Below are positions 1-12,109 of a stretch of 64,000 bases of DNA, in pieces (the first letter of the stretch is position 1; each line of letters begins with the position of its first letter). The DNA is from Petrosia ficiformis (taxonomy: Eukaryota > Porifera > Demospongiae > Haplosclerida > Petrosiidae). A program made the translations under genes and the position numbers. The notes under the pieces are model-generated. The model saw only the letters and a list, made by a program, of their open reading frames with translations, did not search any database and was not told the origin of the DNA. The DNA is taken from positions 7,708,001 to 7,772,000 of the forward strand of contig OX345636.1 of NCBI GenBank assembly GCA_947044365.1, written 5' to 3'.

Positions 1-234
1 GTTTGTGGTATTGTGGTTTTTTTTTTTACTTTGAAGATTTATTTCTAGGCTTCTTAGAACTTGTATAATCCCACACGTTTAATTGATTTCTTGAATATTC
101 TAGAACCTTCCTTAGTTTCAGTTGTGCTCAGTTGAGTCACTTCAGTACTGTATAAAGAACTAAAATTTGTTCACTACTCAAAATACAGTATTATCATTTG
201 TGGTTTTAAATAACCTACTGATGGAGAAGGGACA
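1..234. other. AT-rich non-coding, nothing recognised
   Basis: I see no open frame, RNA gene or repeat in this stretch. Confidence 0.5.
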
Positions 235-244
235 CGAGAGCCAT

Positions 245-600
245 AGAGGAATGAGCTTTTTTTTCTAAACTCTTCTCATTTCCAACACTGGCGACTCTAC
301 TGCATATATTTTGGCCACCATTCACTTTCTCTATCCCAAACTTGGCTCCTTTTCTGACATGGAATACTACTTCTACCAACTTGCTTACAGGGACTCGAAA
401 GTCCCCAAGCGCTTCGTAGGATTAAATAAAATGCAGTGCTCTCCCTCTTTTGACTGGAACTGGGGCAAACAAAATGACCCCACTGCATGTTGGCACCAGC
501 TACACCCACGATTTCAGGTTCTACAGCAAGGGAAATGCCTCAGGTACTCAACAGAGTGCGTGGGAGGGGTCACTGAAACCACAATTTGTGTGGGAGTTGA
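245..600 (+). repeat. Interspersed repeat R1, copy 1
   Basis: Aligns with 23554-23890 (same orientation) and 38120-38475 (inverted). Shared landmarks in order: GAGCTT, CATTTCCAACACTGGCG, GCATATATTTTGGCCACC, AATGCAGTGCTCTC, ACTGGAACTGGGGCAA and GGGGTCACTGAAACCAC. Open frames on both strands here are small and not conserved as protein. The class is unknown; no clear terminal inverted repeats or target duplication. Confidence 0.7.
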
Positions 601-2330
601 GGGACACAGGCCCCTACGAACCCCCATTAATGAGGGGACACACCCTTTAAAATTTCCCCCATAGTCGTTATTGAGGTACATGTATATGCTTGTGTTCTAC
701 CAGCTAGTAATATATTTTCCATAGCCTATACATCACAACTGAAGGTGTATACTGCATAGCATAGAGTATCAGAGTGCATTTAACTATACAATAAAATATG
801 CAAGAGTTTTCATACAGCTTATGTACAATATAGCACTGTGTATTCTTCAATCATGTAACATAAACATTATGTAAACATTGTTATGTAATAATAATCATAG
901 TTGCCATGGCAATAAAAGTAGTATGTACATGTACTGTTGTAGTACATGTAGAAGAGTATCTCACACAGAGTTGATTCATGTCAAAACTTTTACTAATTAT
1001 TATTAGTGTTGTTTTTAAACTAAACTACACATGTACATTGTATAACTAAATTATACTGCATAACTAAAATTGGTCAATAGTGGACAATTTTGTTTCATTG
1101 TAAAAAGTAATAGGTTATTTAATCTTCAGTTGGTTACAGGAGTTTCAATGCAATTTTATTTTCCTCAGTGCTGATTTGTTTTTCCTGCTAGGTAATATTT
1201 ACTAATACTAGTTTTAGTATATAGTACATGTAATAATAAAGAATAGTTGGGATGTACCACATATATTAGTCAAGATTAAAACAAATAGATTACTACTTGT
1301 AAGCATTACCTACCAAGAAAAGAAATTATTATATAATGTTAGGAGTATATTATTAATATTGTATTGAAACTGATGTAACCAAGTGAGTATGTTTACAGTA
1401 TATAGTTAACTAACTTTCAATAAGCCTTAGTATTAAAGGTTTGAGAAACTAGGGATACTATAACTAAAAGTGGTTATTACTGTCAAACTAAAACAACAGT
1501 ATTACAATTTATAATAAAATTCTTATATTTCACTATTAGTGATAGCATTTGCAAAAACTTACTATTAGATGAAAATAACTTTCACTACATATTAAATGTT
1601 TCCATTTAATTACTCAGTAATTCGCTATTTGTATAGAAAATTTGATATTTAAGAAGCCTCATAGATGATGGACCTTCCTGGATGCAACTCTCATTATCTA
1701 CCCATACAAAACAGTTTCATAGTGAGCATGAATAAAACATAGAGTTTCAATTATCTTGTGTCATATTCAGCTCCGAGTCAAAATGAACTTAATAATCATG
1801 AAGATCAGTTACTACTTCTATGCATAATTGTACAAATAATGAACATTAATTTTAGTTATTATTAAATTATCAAACAAGCTCTGTCATATACATTACCTGA
1901 TACCTTCTGTTTCAATACAACTATTTCAAAGATTACTCACGCTTCTTTAATCTGAGTGATCTCCTATGTCAATTAATTCTCCTCTCCCAGTCTACTGACC
2001 TCTTTGATTTGCCTTTTGCATATCTAAAATATCCCTACAATAATCATATATAGTAGCATCGAATCTAGCACAGTCTCGTTCCAGAATTGAACACAGTACC
2101 CAGTCGCAGTCTAATAGTTTGATGTTTCGATCCCAATCAATCTGTGAGTACGTGTACGTGTCTATAGCACCTGGTTAGTAGTCTTGTTCCGGGAATGTTC
2201 CCAGATAGTGAAGAAGAGTGAGCTAGCTTTGAAAGAATGATCATAATCACCACTATTACTTTACTATTTAGCTCTCTGGCCTGTGTCAGTTTCATGAAAC
2301 GAAAAGAACTTTATCATGCTGTGATGAATG
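601..2330. other. AT-rich non-coding with a weak repeat (1040-1500)
   Basis: No gene seen. The part around 1430-1500 (GTTTGAGAAACTAGGGATAC, then ACTAAAAGTGGTTA) resembles 59005-59060, so a low-copy dispersed repeat is present. Confidence 0.45.
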
Positions 2331-2371
2331 TGTAAGAGGATGGATTATAAAGTTATACAGTTACTGATACA

Positions 2372-2373
<2 letters not shown>

Positions 2374-2410
<37 letters not shown>
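2374..2410. repeat. (AT)n microsatellite
   Basis: Uninterrupted AT dinucleotide run. It creates the YIYIYI stretch of a spurious frame. Confidence 0.9.
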
Positions 2411-2413
<3 letters not shown>

Positions 2414-2582
2414 TGTGAGTGGTACTATAATGTATATTAGGTTAGGACACATACATACTAGTGCTGAAATGAATACTGCTTTTTGGTATTCCAACATTTG
2501 CCTTACGAATATTCGTTTGCTAACTGATCATAAATTGTTTCAATTGTTCCTTAAGTATTAGCTCACTAGTTTGTGTAAGTAG

Positions 2583-2886
2583 TAGGGATGAGTGATTATG
2601 AAAATATGAGTCAACGATTGTTGTCTGTGCAAGTATCACGATTAATGCGACTATTGGCTACTTTACGTACATGTATGTACAGGTAGATTTCATTCAACAA
2701 TCAAATTGATACCTTTTATTTGTTGAGTAAACAGTGTTGAAAAACTGATTTAGATGTGATAGTACTGAAGTTATGGCACAATAATCATTATTTTTGTGAC
2801 CACTACATGGCAATTTTTGGACGATAGATTATCACAGGAAATTTTTATCACAATTACCATGATAATGAAAATATTGCCCATCCCTA
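2583..2886 (+). mobile_element. MITE, hAT-like (TIR TAGGGATG)
   Basis: Starts TAGGGATGAG and ends CCCATCCCTA as terminal inverted repeats, with similar subterminal sequence (TTATGAAAATAT near one end, ATAATGAAAATATTG near the other). Flanked by GTAAGTAG (2575-2582) and GTACGTAG (2887-2894), an 8-bp target duplication with one mismatch, as expected for hAT elements. It has no coding capacity. A truncated inverted relative lies at about 11370-11612. Confidence 0.7.
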
Positions 2887-3164
2887 GTACGTAGTTACAA
2901 TATATTTTATAGTAGCCACCTCTGTGTTTTATTGTTAGTTCTCTTATCTAGAAGCCTAGAAACCAGTAACACAAAACAAGCAACTCTTCACTGACATTTA
3001 ATTTTCATAGTAATTATGGTTGTTTTGTTTCTATGCATGTACAATCATTAAACGAATAACCGAATACTAAAATAATGAACGAACATATATCTGAATATTT
3101 CAGTATTTGTTTCAACACTAATATAGACACAAACACACGTGAATACAAATTAGAGCTTGAGCCT

Positions 3165-3188
3165 CACACACACACACACACACACACA
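3165..3188. repeat. (CA)n microsatellite
   Basis: CA dinucleotide run. Confidence 0.9.
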
Positions 3189-3539
3189 GGTGTATATAAG
3201 TTGTAAATTAGACTATTGCTAGAAAGAGTACAAAACTGGTAGTCAGTAAAAGTTCCTTGGGCTTTCTCTTCCTTCCATCGTTTCTAGCTTTTACTTACAC
3301 TGTGTGAAAATTCAGTTACCATGTCTCTATACTTAATTAATTATTAATAACAAAATAACACTCATAATTATTAGCGTAAATACCTTTCCATTATGTTTCA
3401 GTATTCAATTGCATGTTTTAGATACACTGTATACCTAAGTGCATGTGACTATGTATTTGAGTATCTACATGTATATATATATATAGCTATGTGTAATTGT
3501 GTATTATCAGTGGGTGTGGTCTACTAAGTAAAGGAGTGT

Positions 3540-3712
3540 TATATAGAGGAGTTTATTTAGGAATAACCCTCCTAACGGGGTTAACTTGCCGACGAAGTCC
3601 ACAGAAAGACAGACACTCTCCTTTCAGGAAACAACACGACCGCAGCTGGACTCGAACCACAGACCCTTAGATCAGGAGGCTCAAGCTCCAACTACTAAGC
3701 CATGCTGCCTCC
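3540..3712 (-). mobile_element. tRNA-derived SINE
   Basis: On the minus strand the element begins GGAGGCAGCATGGCTTAGTA. An A box (TGGCTTAGTAG, 3692-3702) and a perfect B box (GGTTCGAGTCC, 3648-3658) are spaced as in a tRNA, followed by a non-tRNA body. The 3' end is not defined. RNA polymerase III transcription is inferred from the boxes. A more decayed relative may lie at 3840-3950, where CCCTTTAGGCTAGGAGGC recalls part of the head. Confidence 0.72.
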
Positions 3713-4514
3713 TTAAAAAAAAGAGTGCCCATCAAACTGGGACTATTTAATGGAAATGACTAACCACAACTTATATACACAAGTGTGTATATATGGGACC
3801 GTAGTCCTATCAGTTGTGGGAAACCGAAGTTCTATTATAACCCTCTAACATAAAGTGCCGTCAGAATCCGCAGGTGGTAAGTCCCACGAATCGACCGGAA
3901 AGACCACAATTTCCAAAGTGGACCCTTTAGGCTAGGAGGCGTCATCCCTCATTACCCAAGGCTTGTATGTGTATTATTAGTGGGTATAGTCTACTAAGTA
4001 AAGGACATTTGTTTACTGGGTGTGGTCTACTGGTTAAAGTGAAGTATTCCTATATAGTAATGCAGATCAAGTACTAAGCCCTTCTAAAAGTTTAATTTTA
4101 ATTAAGTCATTTCACTAAACACTTTGTTCTTGTACCTAAGTGCATGTCCCCATGTCTAATATATACATGAATACAATTCATTACCTTTGACCTATCATTA
4201 TATTAATAGTCCATGAGTAATCTACATGTACATACATTTTAAACATTATGCTTTTGTTTTGTTTTTTTCTGTTTTTTTTTCTTTACCTCATCCCCAGGTT
4301 CTCATGGAAGCATGGATAGAGGGAGAGAAGAGAACCAGGCAGATATTGCAGGTGTATGTCTCGTGAATTAGGTTGTGATCTGTTAATCAGAATCAAAAGA
4401 TGATTTGAAATACAGACCAAGTGAGAAGTGTGAGTTTGTTATAATTAGAATTACCACATAATTTAGATATAATGATCATGATGAGGTGTATATAATTATA
4501 GTGATATGCTTTAC

Positions 4515-4775
4515 TGTGACACAAGTCCTTGATATTACCTGTTCGTGTGACACAAAGTCCTTGATATTACCTGTTCATGTGACACTTAAGTCCTTGATAT
4601 TACCTTTTCATGTGACACAAAGTCCTTGATATTACTTTTTCATGTGACAAAAAGTCCTTGATATTACCTGTTCATGTGACACTAAGTCCTTAATTACCTG
4701 TTCATGTGACACTAAGTCCTTGATATTACCTGTTCATGTGACACTAAGTCCTTAATTACCTGTTCATGTGACATT
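4515..4775. repeat. Tandem repeat, about 30-32 bp unit, about 8-9 copies
   Basis: Unit built on AAGTCCTTGATATTACCTG and TTCATGTGACACT with small indels; several copies lack the GATA step. Confidence 0.9.
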
Positions 4776-5384
4776 TGTATTTTTTGTACCTATTCTTGTG
4801 GTGGTTATGGTTTGTCTATTCTGTTTATGTCTACTAAAGATATGTTTGAGGGAACTTGTCTATGTTTACTATAGTGTAGTAAAACTATGTGAATGTTTCT
4901 AATTTAATAGTCAATTCAAATATTATTTTATTGTACCGTATAGTGGGTAATGTTTGTCGAGTACAAAATTTCATTATTCTCGTTGGCAGTTGTAAGCAAC
5001 AAAAATGTTAATCAACGAAAATGTTTCAATGAAAGATTTAGCATATACTGGTTCGTACAGCAATCATAGTACAAAGAGAAAACGTGAATTTTTTCTTGCT
5101 GTCTACTGTAGCAATAGACTTTTGGGTACATGTACATGTAGGTATAAATTTGGCTACTAGATGTTCCTCTTCTTTAGTACTCATTTCTTTGCTACATGAT
5201 AAACTACTTTATAAGTGTGATAATAATTAAGCTACATATAATGTATACCTGAGGTGGGTTAGGTAATATATCAATTTGATCGGATTTAATCCTACTACCT
5301 CTAACCCTATATAGAATCACATGTACATGTTCAGTATACATTAATGTATACTTGTATACTAAATTAATAATATACGTGTATATA

Positions 5385-6680
5385 CACTCATTATGTACAC
5401 TTTATGTACATGTACATTTACAAGTGTACTGTACACTCATTATGTACACTTTATATACAAGTACATTTACAAGTGTACTGTACACTCATTATGTACACTT
5501 TATGTACATGTACATGTAAATGTGTACTGTACACTCATTATGTACACTTTATATACATGTACATTTACAAGTGTACTGTACACTCAATATGTACACTTTA
5601 TGTACATGTACATTTACAAGTGTACTGTACACTCATTATGTACACTTTATGAACATGTACATTTACAAGTGTACTGTACACTCATTATGTACACTTTATG
5701 TACATGTACATTTACATGTGTACTGTACACTCATTATGTACACTTTGTGTACATGTACATTTACAAGTGTACTGTACACTCATTATGTACACTCATTATG
5801 TACACTTTATGTACATGTACATTTACAAGTGTACTGTACACTCATTATGTACACTTTGTGTACATGTACATTTACAAGTGTACTGTACACTCATTATGTA
5901 CACTCATTATGTACACTTTATGTACATGTACATTTACAAGTGTATTGTACACTCATTATGTACACTCATTATCTGCACTTTATGTACATTTACATGTACA
6001 TGTGTACTGTACACTCATTATGTACACTTTGTGTACATGTACATTTACAAGTGTACTGTACACTCATTATGTACACTCATTATGTACACTTTATGTACAT
6101 GTACATTTACAAGTGTACTGTACACTCATTATGTACACTTTATGTACATGTACATTTACAAGGGTACTGTACACTCATTATGTACACTTTATGTACATGT
6201 ACATTTACAAGTGTACTGTACACTCATTATGTACACTTTATGTACATGTACATTTACAAGTGTACTGTACACTCATTATGTACACTTTATGAACATGTAC
6301 ATTTACAAGTGTACTGTACACTCATTATGTACACTTTATGTACATGTACATTTACAAGTGTACTGTACACTCATTATGTACACTTTATGTACATGTACAT
6401 TTACAAGTGTACTGTACACTCATTATGTACACTTTATGTACAAGTACATTTACAAGTGTACTGTACACTCATTATGTACACTTTATGTACATGTACATTT
6501 GTACTGTATACTACACTTTATGTACTTGTACATTTACAAGTGTACTGTACATATACATTTACAGCACACTCATTAAGTAGGCTTTATGTACATGTACATT
6601 TACAAGTGTACTGTACACTCAGTAGGCTTTATGTATTTACAAGTGTACTGTACACTCATTAAGTAGGCTTTATGTACATG
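5385..6680. repeat. Minisatellite, about 49 bp unit, roughly 25 copies
   Basis: The unit includes ACTGTACACTCATTATGTAC, ACTTTATGTACATGTACA and TTTACAAGTGT. Some copies carry an extra TCATTATGTACAC step. Long open frames across it (up to about 380 codons) are cyclic readings of the repeat, since 49 is not a multiple of three and all frames happen to lack stops. I do not call them genes. Confidence 0.93.
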
Positions 6681-7240
6681 TACATGTACAGTGGAACCAC
6701 TTTTATCATGACACCTGTACTTATGGGTACCTCCTTCCACCATGTAGCTAATGAAAAAAAAAATTTATTTACCGATATCAGAGGCATGACAGTACTCACA
6801 CAACCTCGTGAGTCACACTGTATTTGTTCTAAGCTACCATTCCAGAGAGAGAATGGAGAGTTCTTATGAAATTTGTTTCCCTGGAAAAACAGCTAAAGAT
6901 TCAACATAATGTACGATATGTAACCCTTCATGATGAATAATATACATGTATTCAAATTATAATGTTGTTATTCATGTGAAAAGTGGACCAATTTTCAGCA
7001 TTTCAATCACATTCTGTAATTACATGTAAGAGATACACATGTACATGTACGTGGGTTTGGTTGCTTACAAAGTTACGGGCAGTTTCAAAGTTGCGGCCAC
7101 CTCTTAGACTGTCTTAGTCTCACATGGCCCAGATAAGAAGGATTTCGTATCACATCATGTACATGTTCATATGTCATGTACATGTTGTTACATGTACATG
7201 TATGTCGTGTACATGTTCATATGTCATGTACATGTTCATA
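6681..7240. other. Non-coding, rich in ACATGTAC motifs
   Basis: No gene seen. The 7150-7260 part is a loose repeat of TCATGTACATGTTCATAT. Confidence 0.5.
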
Positions 7241-7249
7241 TTTCATGTA

Positions 7250-7570
7250 CATGTTCAGTATAATTATAATGTATACATGTACATGCATTCATACTTGTGG
7301 CACAATAATATGTAGATCTTCATATGTATCTCCATATATATACATTGTATACATTATATACATGTATTATAAATTTCGACTTTGTTAAAAACAATTAAAC
7401 AATAACCACCCAATATTTTAACAAACTTCCATTATTATGAATGTTCCTAACAATGGTATATAATGCTTCATCTATTATTGTTGTAGTTATAATTACCCTT
7501 TTTTAACAACTATTATTTTATTCCTTATAGCTTAATTAACATTATAAGACATGGCCTCATCTGATATGTA
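7250..7570 (+). repeat. Duplicated block A, copy 1 (pairs with 40310-41085)
   Basis: Shares ACATGCATTCATACTTGTGG, CCACCCAATATTTTAACAAA, CTTCCATTATTATGAATG and TAGCTTAATTAACATTAT in order with 40310-41085. This copy has no insertion at CTCCATAT (7330-7337), which makes it the empty site for the MITE at 40399. Confidence 0.85.
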
Positions 7571-7574
7571 TTAC

Positions 7575-8410
7575 ACAAATAAAGGTTTGTAACTTACATG
7601 ATCGATTTTCCCCTCCTTAAACAAAAAATCATATATGAAACCAGTACAAAATGTGGGGAATTTGATGAAATGTATTTAGTGGGAAAGTGTCCCTTTATAA
7701 TAATTGGGTCATATATATTTACAACACCCAATTTGGATGATCAACTATTTAAATGACAACATTGAATATAATACACTATCAAAAATTAATATAATAATTA
7801 TAATCATGTATGAAATAAAAGGATATATAATCATCCATGTATCTTCAGTATCCAGTAGTATCATCTTATATACATGTACATGTACTTATATCTACATGTA
7901 TGTAAACTATTATCAACTCAAATGTGTACTTTCAGGAGATATTTCAGTCTACAACATAAATTATACATGTATACAGATAGTGTGTGTAATAAGATACACC
8001 TTTTTTTACCACCCCAACCCCCTTTCAAATCAATTAGGTTTTTTTTATTCCCTACATGTAGAAGTACATGTACATGTACATGTACATGTAGCAATCAAGT
8101 ACAGTAGACCCTCGCTAGCTTTGTACCACCCAAAGATCAAATTGATTTTAAAAATTGATTACCAAGAAAAATGTGTTGGCACAGCATTTAATCAGATATC
8201 CACTGTAGCTGTGATAACATACCTCAACATTTTTTCCACAACATTATTTAAACATTTCTTCCTGAAACACTTTCCATTACATTATCCTTTTGTATAGTAA
8301 TTGTATTGAAATTGCACATGTGATTATATTATTGAAAATCTATAAATGGAGTAATACACATGTAAATTTACTGTTGAATTAGGTCATTTCAGTGTATACT
8401 CTTACGTGCA
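7575..8410. other. AT-rich non-coding, nothing recognised
   Basis: A chance 197-codon frame spans part of it but has strongly biased AT-rich composition and no similarity I recognise. Confidence 0.5.
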
Positions 8411-8419
8411 TGTAGCCAA

Positions 8420-8755
8420 TGAAATTATATATCCAGGATGAACAATCATTATGTTTTGTACATGTACTGTATACACCAAATTATATATCCAGGATGAACA
8501 ATCATTATGTTTTGTACATGTACTGTATATACCAAATTATATATCCAGGATGAACAATCATTATGTTTTGTACATGTACTGTATATACCAAATTATATAT
8601 CCAGGATGAACAATCATTATGTTTTGTACATGTACTGTATACACCAAATTGATGAACAATCATTATGTTTTGTACATGTACTGTATACACCAACTTATAT
8701 ATCCAGGATGAACAATCATTATGTTTTGTACATGTACTGTATATACCAAATTTCA
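8420..8755. repeat. Tandem repeat, about 60 bp unit, 6 copies
   Basis: Unit contains TATATATCCAGGATGAACAA, TCATTATGTTTTGTACATG and TACTGTATACACCAAAT. One copy is shortened near 8650. Confidence 0.92.
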
Positions 8756-8759
8756 GTGT

Positions 8760-9260
8760 AATTTATAGTTCTCTGCATGTACAAACCTGTTTTTAGTATC
8801 TGCGAAAAATTGGTTTTGTTTACACAAAGCCATATTGACACAATTAACTAGGTAAGGGTGGGGTTTATATCATAGTACACTGTATAGTACCATATATACT
8901 CTAATAATTATTTCATGTGCTTACATGAAATAATTAGACTATGTATTATATTGTACTAAACTAGTTACATGTAGCTAGTATATAGGTTAGGTATATGAAT
9001 AGAGTTTATGTATTATAATACCATATATACTCTAATTATTTCATATGTACTAGACGTATACACACACGTGTACATGAACGTGTGTGTGTGACTAACTGAC
9101 TATACACATGTCATCTCCAAGTGTAGAATCATTTTCAATTTAGCACGACAGAAAATATTCAACAGTGTCGTTTATTGCCAAAACACTTTGAATCATTACT
9201 ATTCTTAAAAAGTAATTGTAATGATAATTAATTTGTTAGTATAGTAATTGACCCCAATCC
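8760..9260. other. AT-rich non-coding
   Basis: Contains CATATATACTCTAAT twice (8890 and 9022) and small palindromes such as ATTTCATGTGCTTACATGAAAT. No gene seen. Confidence 0.45.
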
Positions 9261-9446
9261 TGGTGTACATGCAGTGCATGTGTGTACATGTACATGTGTG
9301 TGACTACATGTATATGTGTGTATATGAGTGACTATACTTACTATACATGTAGTAAATGTGTGTGTCACTATATGTACAGTACATGTATATGTGACTATAC
9401 ATATACCATAATACATGTCTGTGTGTATGTTACTATATATACATAT

Positions 9447-10021
9447 CAGTGGTGGATTTGGAAATTGAAGAAGGAGATTTCTAAAAACAAAACAGCACAT
9501 GAAGTGCACCTCATTAACTATTCATGAGGGGTGTGGTCAATATATTTTGTAATCACACCTACCTCTGTCGGGCATGACTATAACTTTATCGGGACAGTTA
9601 GGAAAGGTATGCAAACTTACTATACGTTAATAACTTGGCGCTAGCTATCATGATTTATTATACTAAATGTTTAATGAAACGCGAGCATCAGATTCACAAG
9701 CAGACTGAGTGTGAGACTTTATAGCAGTCATGACTACGGCTTTGCCCATCAGCAATCTTCAGATTCAGTTGCATCAGACTTTTACAGACTAACAACATTA
9801 TTACTGAAGTACACATGTAGTACAATCATAGGTACATGTGTATATAGTTATTTATGTACTTACCATCTTTACTAAGTTCTCTTAGAAGCACAATGCTCCT
9901 ATTGTTATATTACGAAATGCTGGTGGGCGTGGCACACAGACTTTTATCTATCAATTTTTTCAAAACTTGATTTGAAAGGGGGTTTTCTAGAAACCGAAGA
10001 AACCCCCTAGATCCACCACTG
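9447..10021. mobile_element. MITE inserted in satellite DNA (TIR CAGTGGTGGAT)
   Basis: Starts CAGTGGTGGATTTGG and ends ATCCACCACTG. Subterminal GAAATTGAAGAAGGAGATTT mirrors the GAAACCGAAGAAACCCCC near the other end. Both flanks are the same TATACATATACAGTA satellite, so the element interrupted an array. I could not read a clean target duplication in the repetitive flanks. The CAGTG ends suggest hAT. No transposase frame. Confidence 0.65.
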
Positions 10022-11045
10022 CATTTACAGTAATACATGTACATACATGTACACAGTAGTACATGTGTGTATATGTGACTATACATATGCAATAATACAT
10101 GTGTACATGTATGTGTGTATATGTGTCTATACAAATACAGTAGTACACTTGTACATGTGTGTGTATGTGACCAGACATATACATGATGTACCTTAGTACA
10201 CGTGTGTGTATGTGTCTATGCATATACAAACTGTACACTATACAGTAGTAAATGTGTACATGTATGTGTGTGTGACTATACATATACAGTAGTACATGTG
10301 TATATGTGACTATAAATATATAGTAGTACATGTGTGTATATGTGACTATACATATACAGTAGTACATGTGTGTATGTGACTATACATGTACATATACAGT
10401 AGTACATGTGTGTATATATGACTATACATATACAGTAGTACATGTGTGTGTATGTGACTATACGTATACAGTAGTACATGTGTGTACATGTATGTGACTA
10501 TACATATACAGTAGTACATGTGTGTATATGTGACTATACATATACAGTAGTACATGTGTGTATGTGACTATACATATACAGTAGTACATGTGTGTATGTG
10601 TGACACATACACAGTAGTACATGTGTGTATGTGTGACTATACATATACAGTAGTACATGTGTGTGTATGTGACTATACGTATACAGTAGTACATGTGTGT
10701 ATGTGACTATACATATACAGTAGTACATGTGTGTGTATGTGACTATACATATACAGTAGTACATGTGAGCATGTGACTATACATATACAGTAGTACATGT
10801 GTGTGTATGTGACTATACATATACAGTAGTACATACACTGTGACTGTACATATACCACTTGTGTATATGTATACTTATAGTACATGTGAGACTGTAATTA
10901 TACATCATACACATGTATGTGTATTTGTGTGTGTGACTTTATACGTATAGTACATACATGTATGTGTGTACGTGTGACTATATTATGTATATTATGATAT
11001 ACTTACATGTATGTGTATGTATGTGTACATGTACATGTATATAAT
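10022..11045. repeat. 36-38 bp satellite, locus 1
   Basis: Unit: CAGTAGTACATGTGTGTATA, then TGTGACTATACATATA. It breaks down towards 11045. The same unit in the same orientation occurs at 41335-41975 and 62790-64000. Minus-strand frames reading MYYCICIVTYTH repeats are artefacts of it. Confidence 0.93.
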
Positions 11046-11171
11046 GTGTCCATTAGTAATAATCATATGTGATAATCATATCGTCTAAATATTATGGAGT
11101 GCCGTTTGCGTCAAAATTATTCGTGTCTCCCGACTCAAACAACATGGATGATAACCCTAATGATCCCAAGG

Positions 11172-11312
11172 CCTAAACTGGGGGGCTCCGCCCCCCCAGA
11201 CCCCCCAGTTAAATATGTCGGATATACTATATCCGACATCTGATATCACATCGGATGTCGGATATAGTATATCAGACATCTGATATGATATTGGATGTCG
11301 GATATAGTAGGG
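11172..11312. repeat. GC-rich hairpin followed by ATGTCGGATATA palindromes
   Basis: CTGGGGGGCTCC and its complement-rich partner CCCCCCCAGACCCCCCAG form a strong G/C hairpin. It is followed by a near-perfect palindrome of ATGTCGGATATA (11214-11240) and two further degenerate copies ending at about 11310. Confidence 0.75.
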
Positions 11313-11369
11313 GTAATAATGGAGCAGCCAACACAAAACGATTTTGACTCATTTGTCACCCAATAAAAT

Positions 11370-11612
11370 ATTGCCATATCATGGTCACAAAAATAATAAT
11401 TATTGTCCCATAAATTCAGGTGTTCAATACCATCACATCTACATGCTACATGTAAATCAGTTTTCAACACTGTTTAGTCAACAAATAATAGGTATCAGTT
11501 TGATTGTTGAATGAAATCTACCTGTACATCTATATGTAAGGTAGCCAATAATTGTGATACATGCACAGACAATAATCATATTTTCATAATCACCCATCCC
11601 TAAATATAACTA
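11370..11612 (-). mobile_element. Truncated copy of the 2583-2886 MITE
   Basis: Reverse complement of this stretch follows 2583-2886: CATCCCTA end, ATTATGAAAATATGA, the GACAATAATC/GATACATGC section, and TGGTCACAAAAATAATAATT. The distal terminal repeat is missing. Confidence 0.65.
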
Positions 11613-11619
11613 TTAATTA

Positions 11620-12105
11620 TTACGTATTACCTCATGAGTACAATAGTCATTATAACTATTAATTATTAGGTACTTACCTCATGAGTACAATAGTCATTAA
11701 AACTATTAGGTACTTACCTCATGAGTACAATAGTCATTATAACTATTAATTATTAGGTACTTACCTCATGAGTACAATAGTCATTATAACTATTAATTAT
11801 TAGGTACTTACCTCATGAGTATAATAGTCATTATAACTATTAATTATTAGGTACTTACCTCATGAGTACAATAGTCATTATAACTATTAGGTACTTACCT
11901 CATGAGTACAATAGTCATTAGAACTATTAGGTACTGACCTCATGAGTACAATAGTCATTATAACTATTAATTATTAGGTACTTACCTCATGAGTACAATA
12001 GTCATTAGAACTATTAATTATTAGGTACTTACCTCATGAGTACAATAGTCATTAGAACTATTAGGTACTTACCTCATGAGTACAATAGTCATTAGAATTC
12101 CCAAG
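11620..12105. repeat. Tandem repeat, 33-46 bp unit, about 11 copies
   Basis: Unit: AGGTACTTACCTCATGAGTA, CAATAGTCATTATAACTATT, with AATTATT present or absent, giving two length classes interleaved. Confidence 0.92.
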
Positions 12106-12109
12106 ATTT

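Noticed and set aside
5393..6662. Long overlapping open frames (up to 380 codons) of CTLYVHVHLQVYC-like peptide
   Set aside because: They are cyclic translations of a 49-bp minisatellite in all frames; no start context, domain or splice evidence.
7704..8297. 197-codon plus-strand frame
   Set aside because: Composition is that of AT-rich non-coding DNA (I, Y, N runs), with no motif and no duplicate retaining the frame.
9987..10885. Minus-strand frames of MYYCICIVTYTH repeats here and at 41.3-42.0 kb and 62.4-64.0 kb
   Set aside because: Readings of the 36-38 bp satellite.
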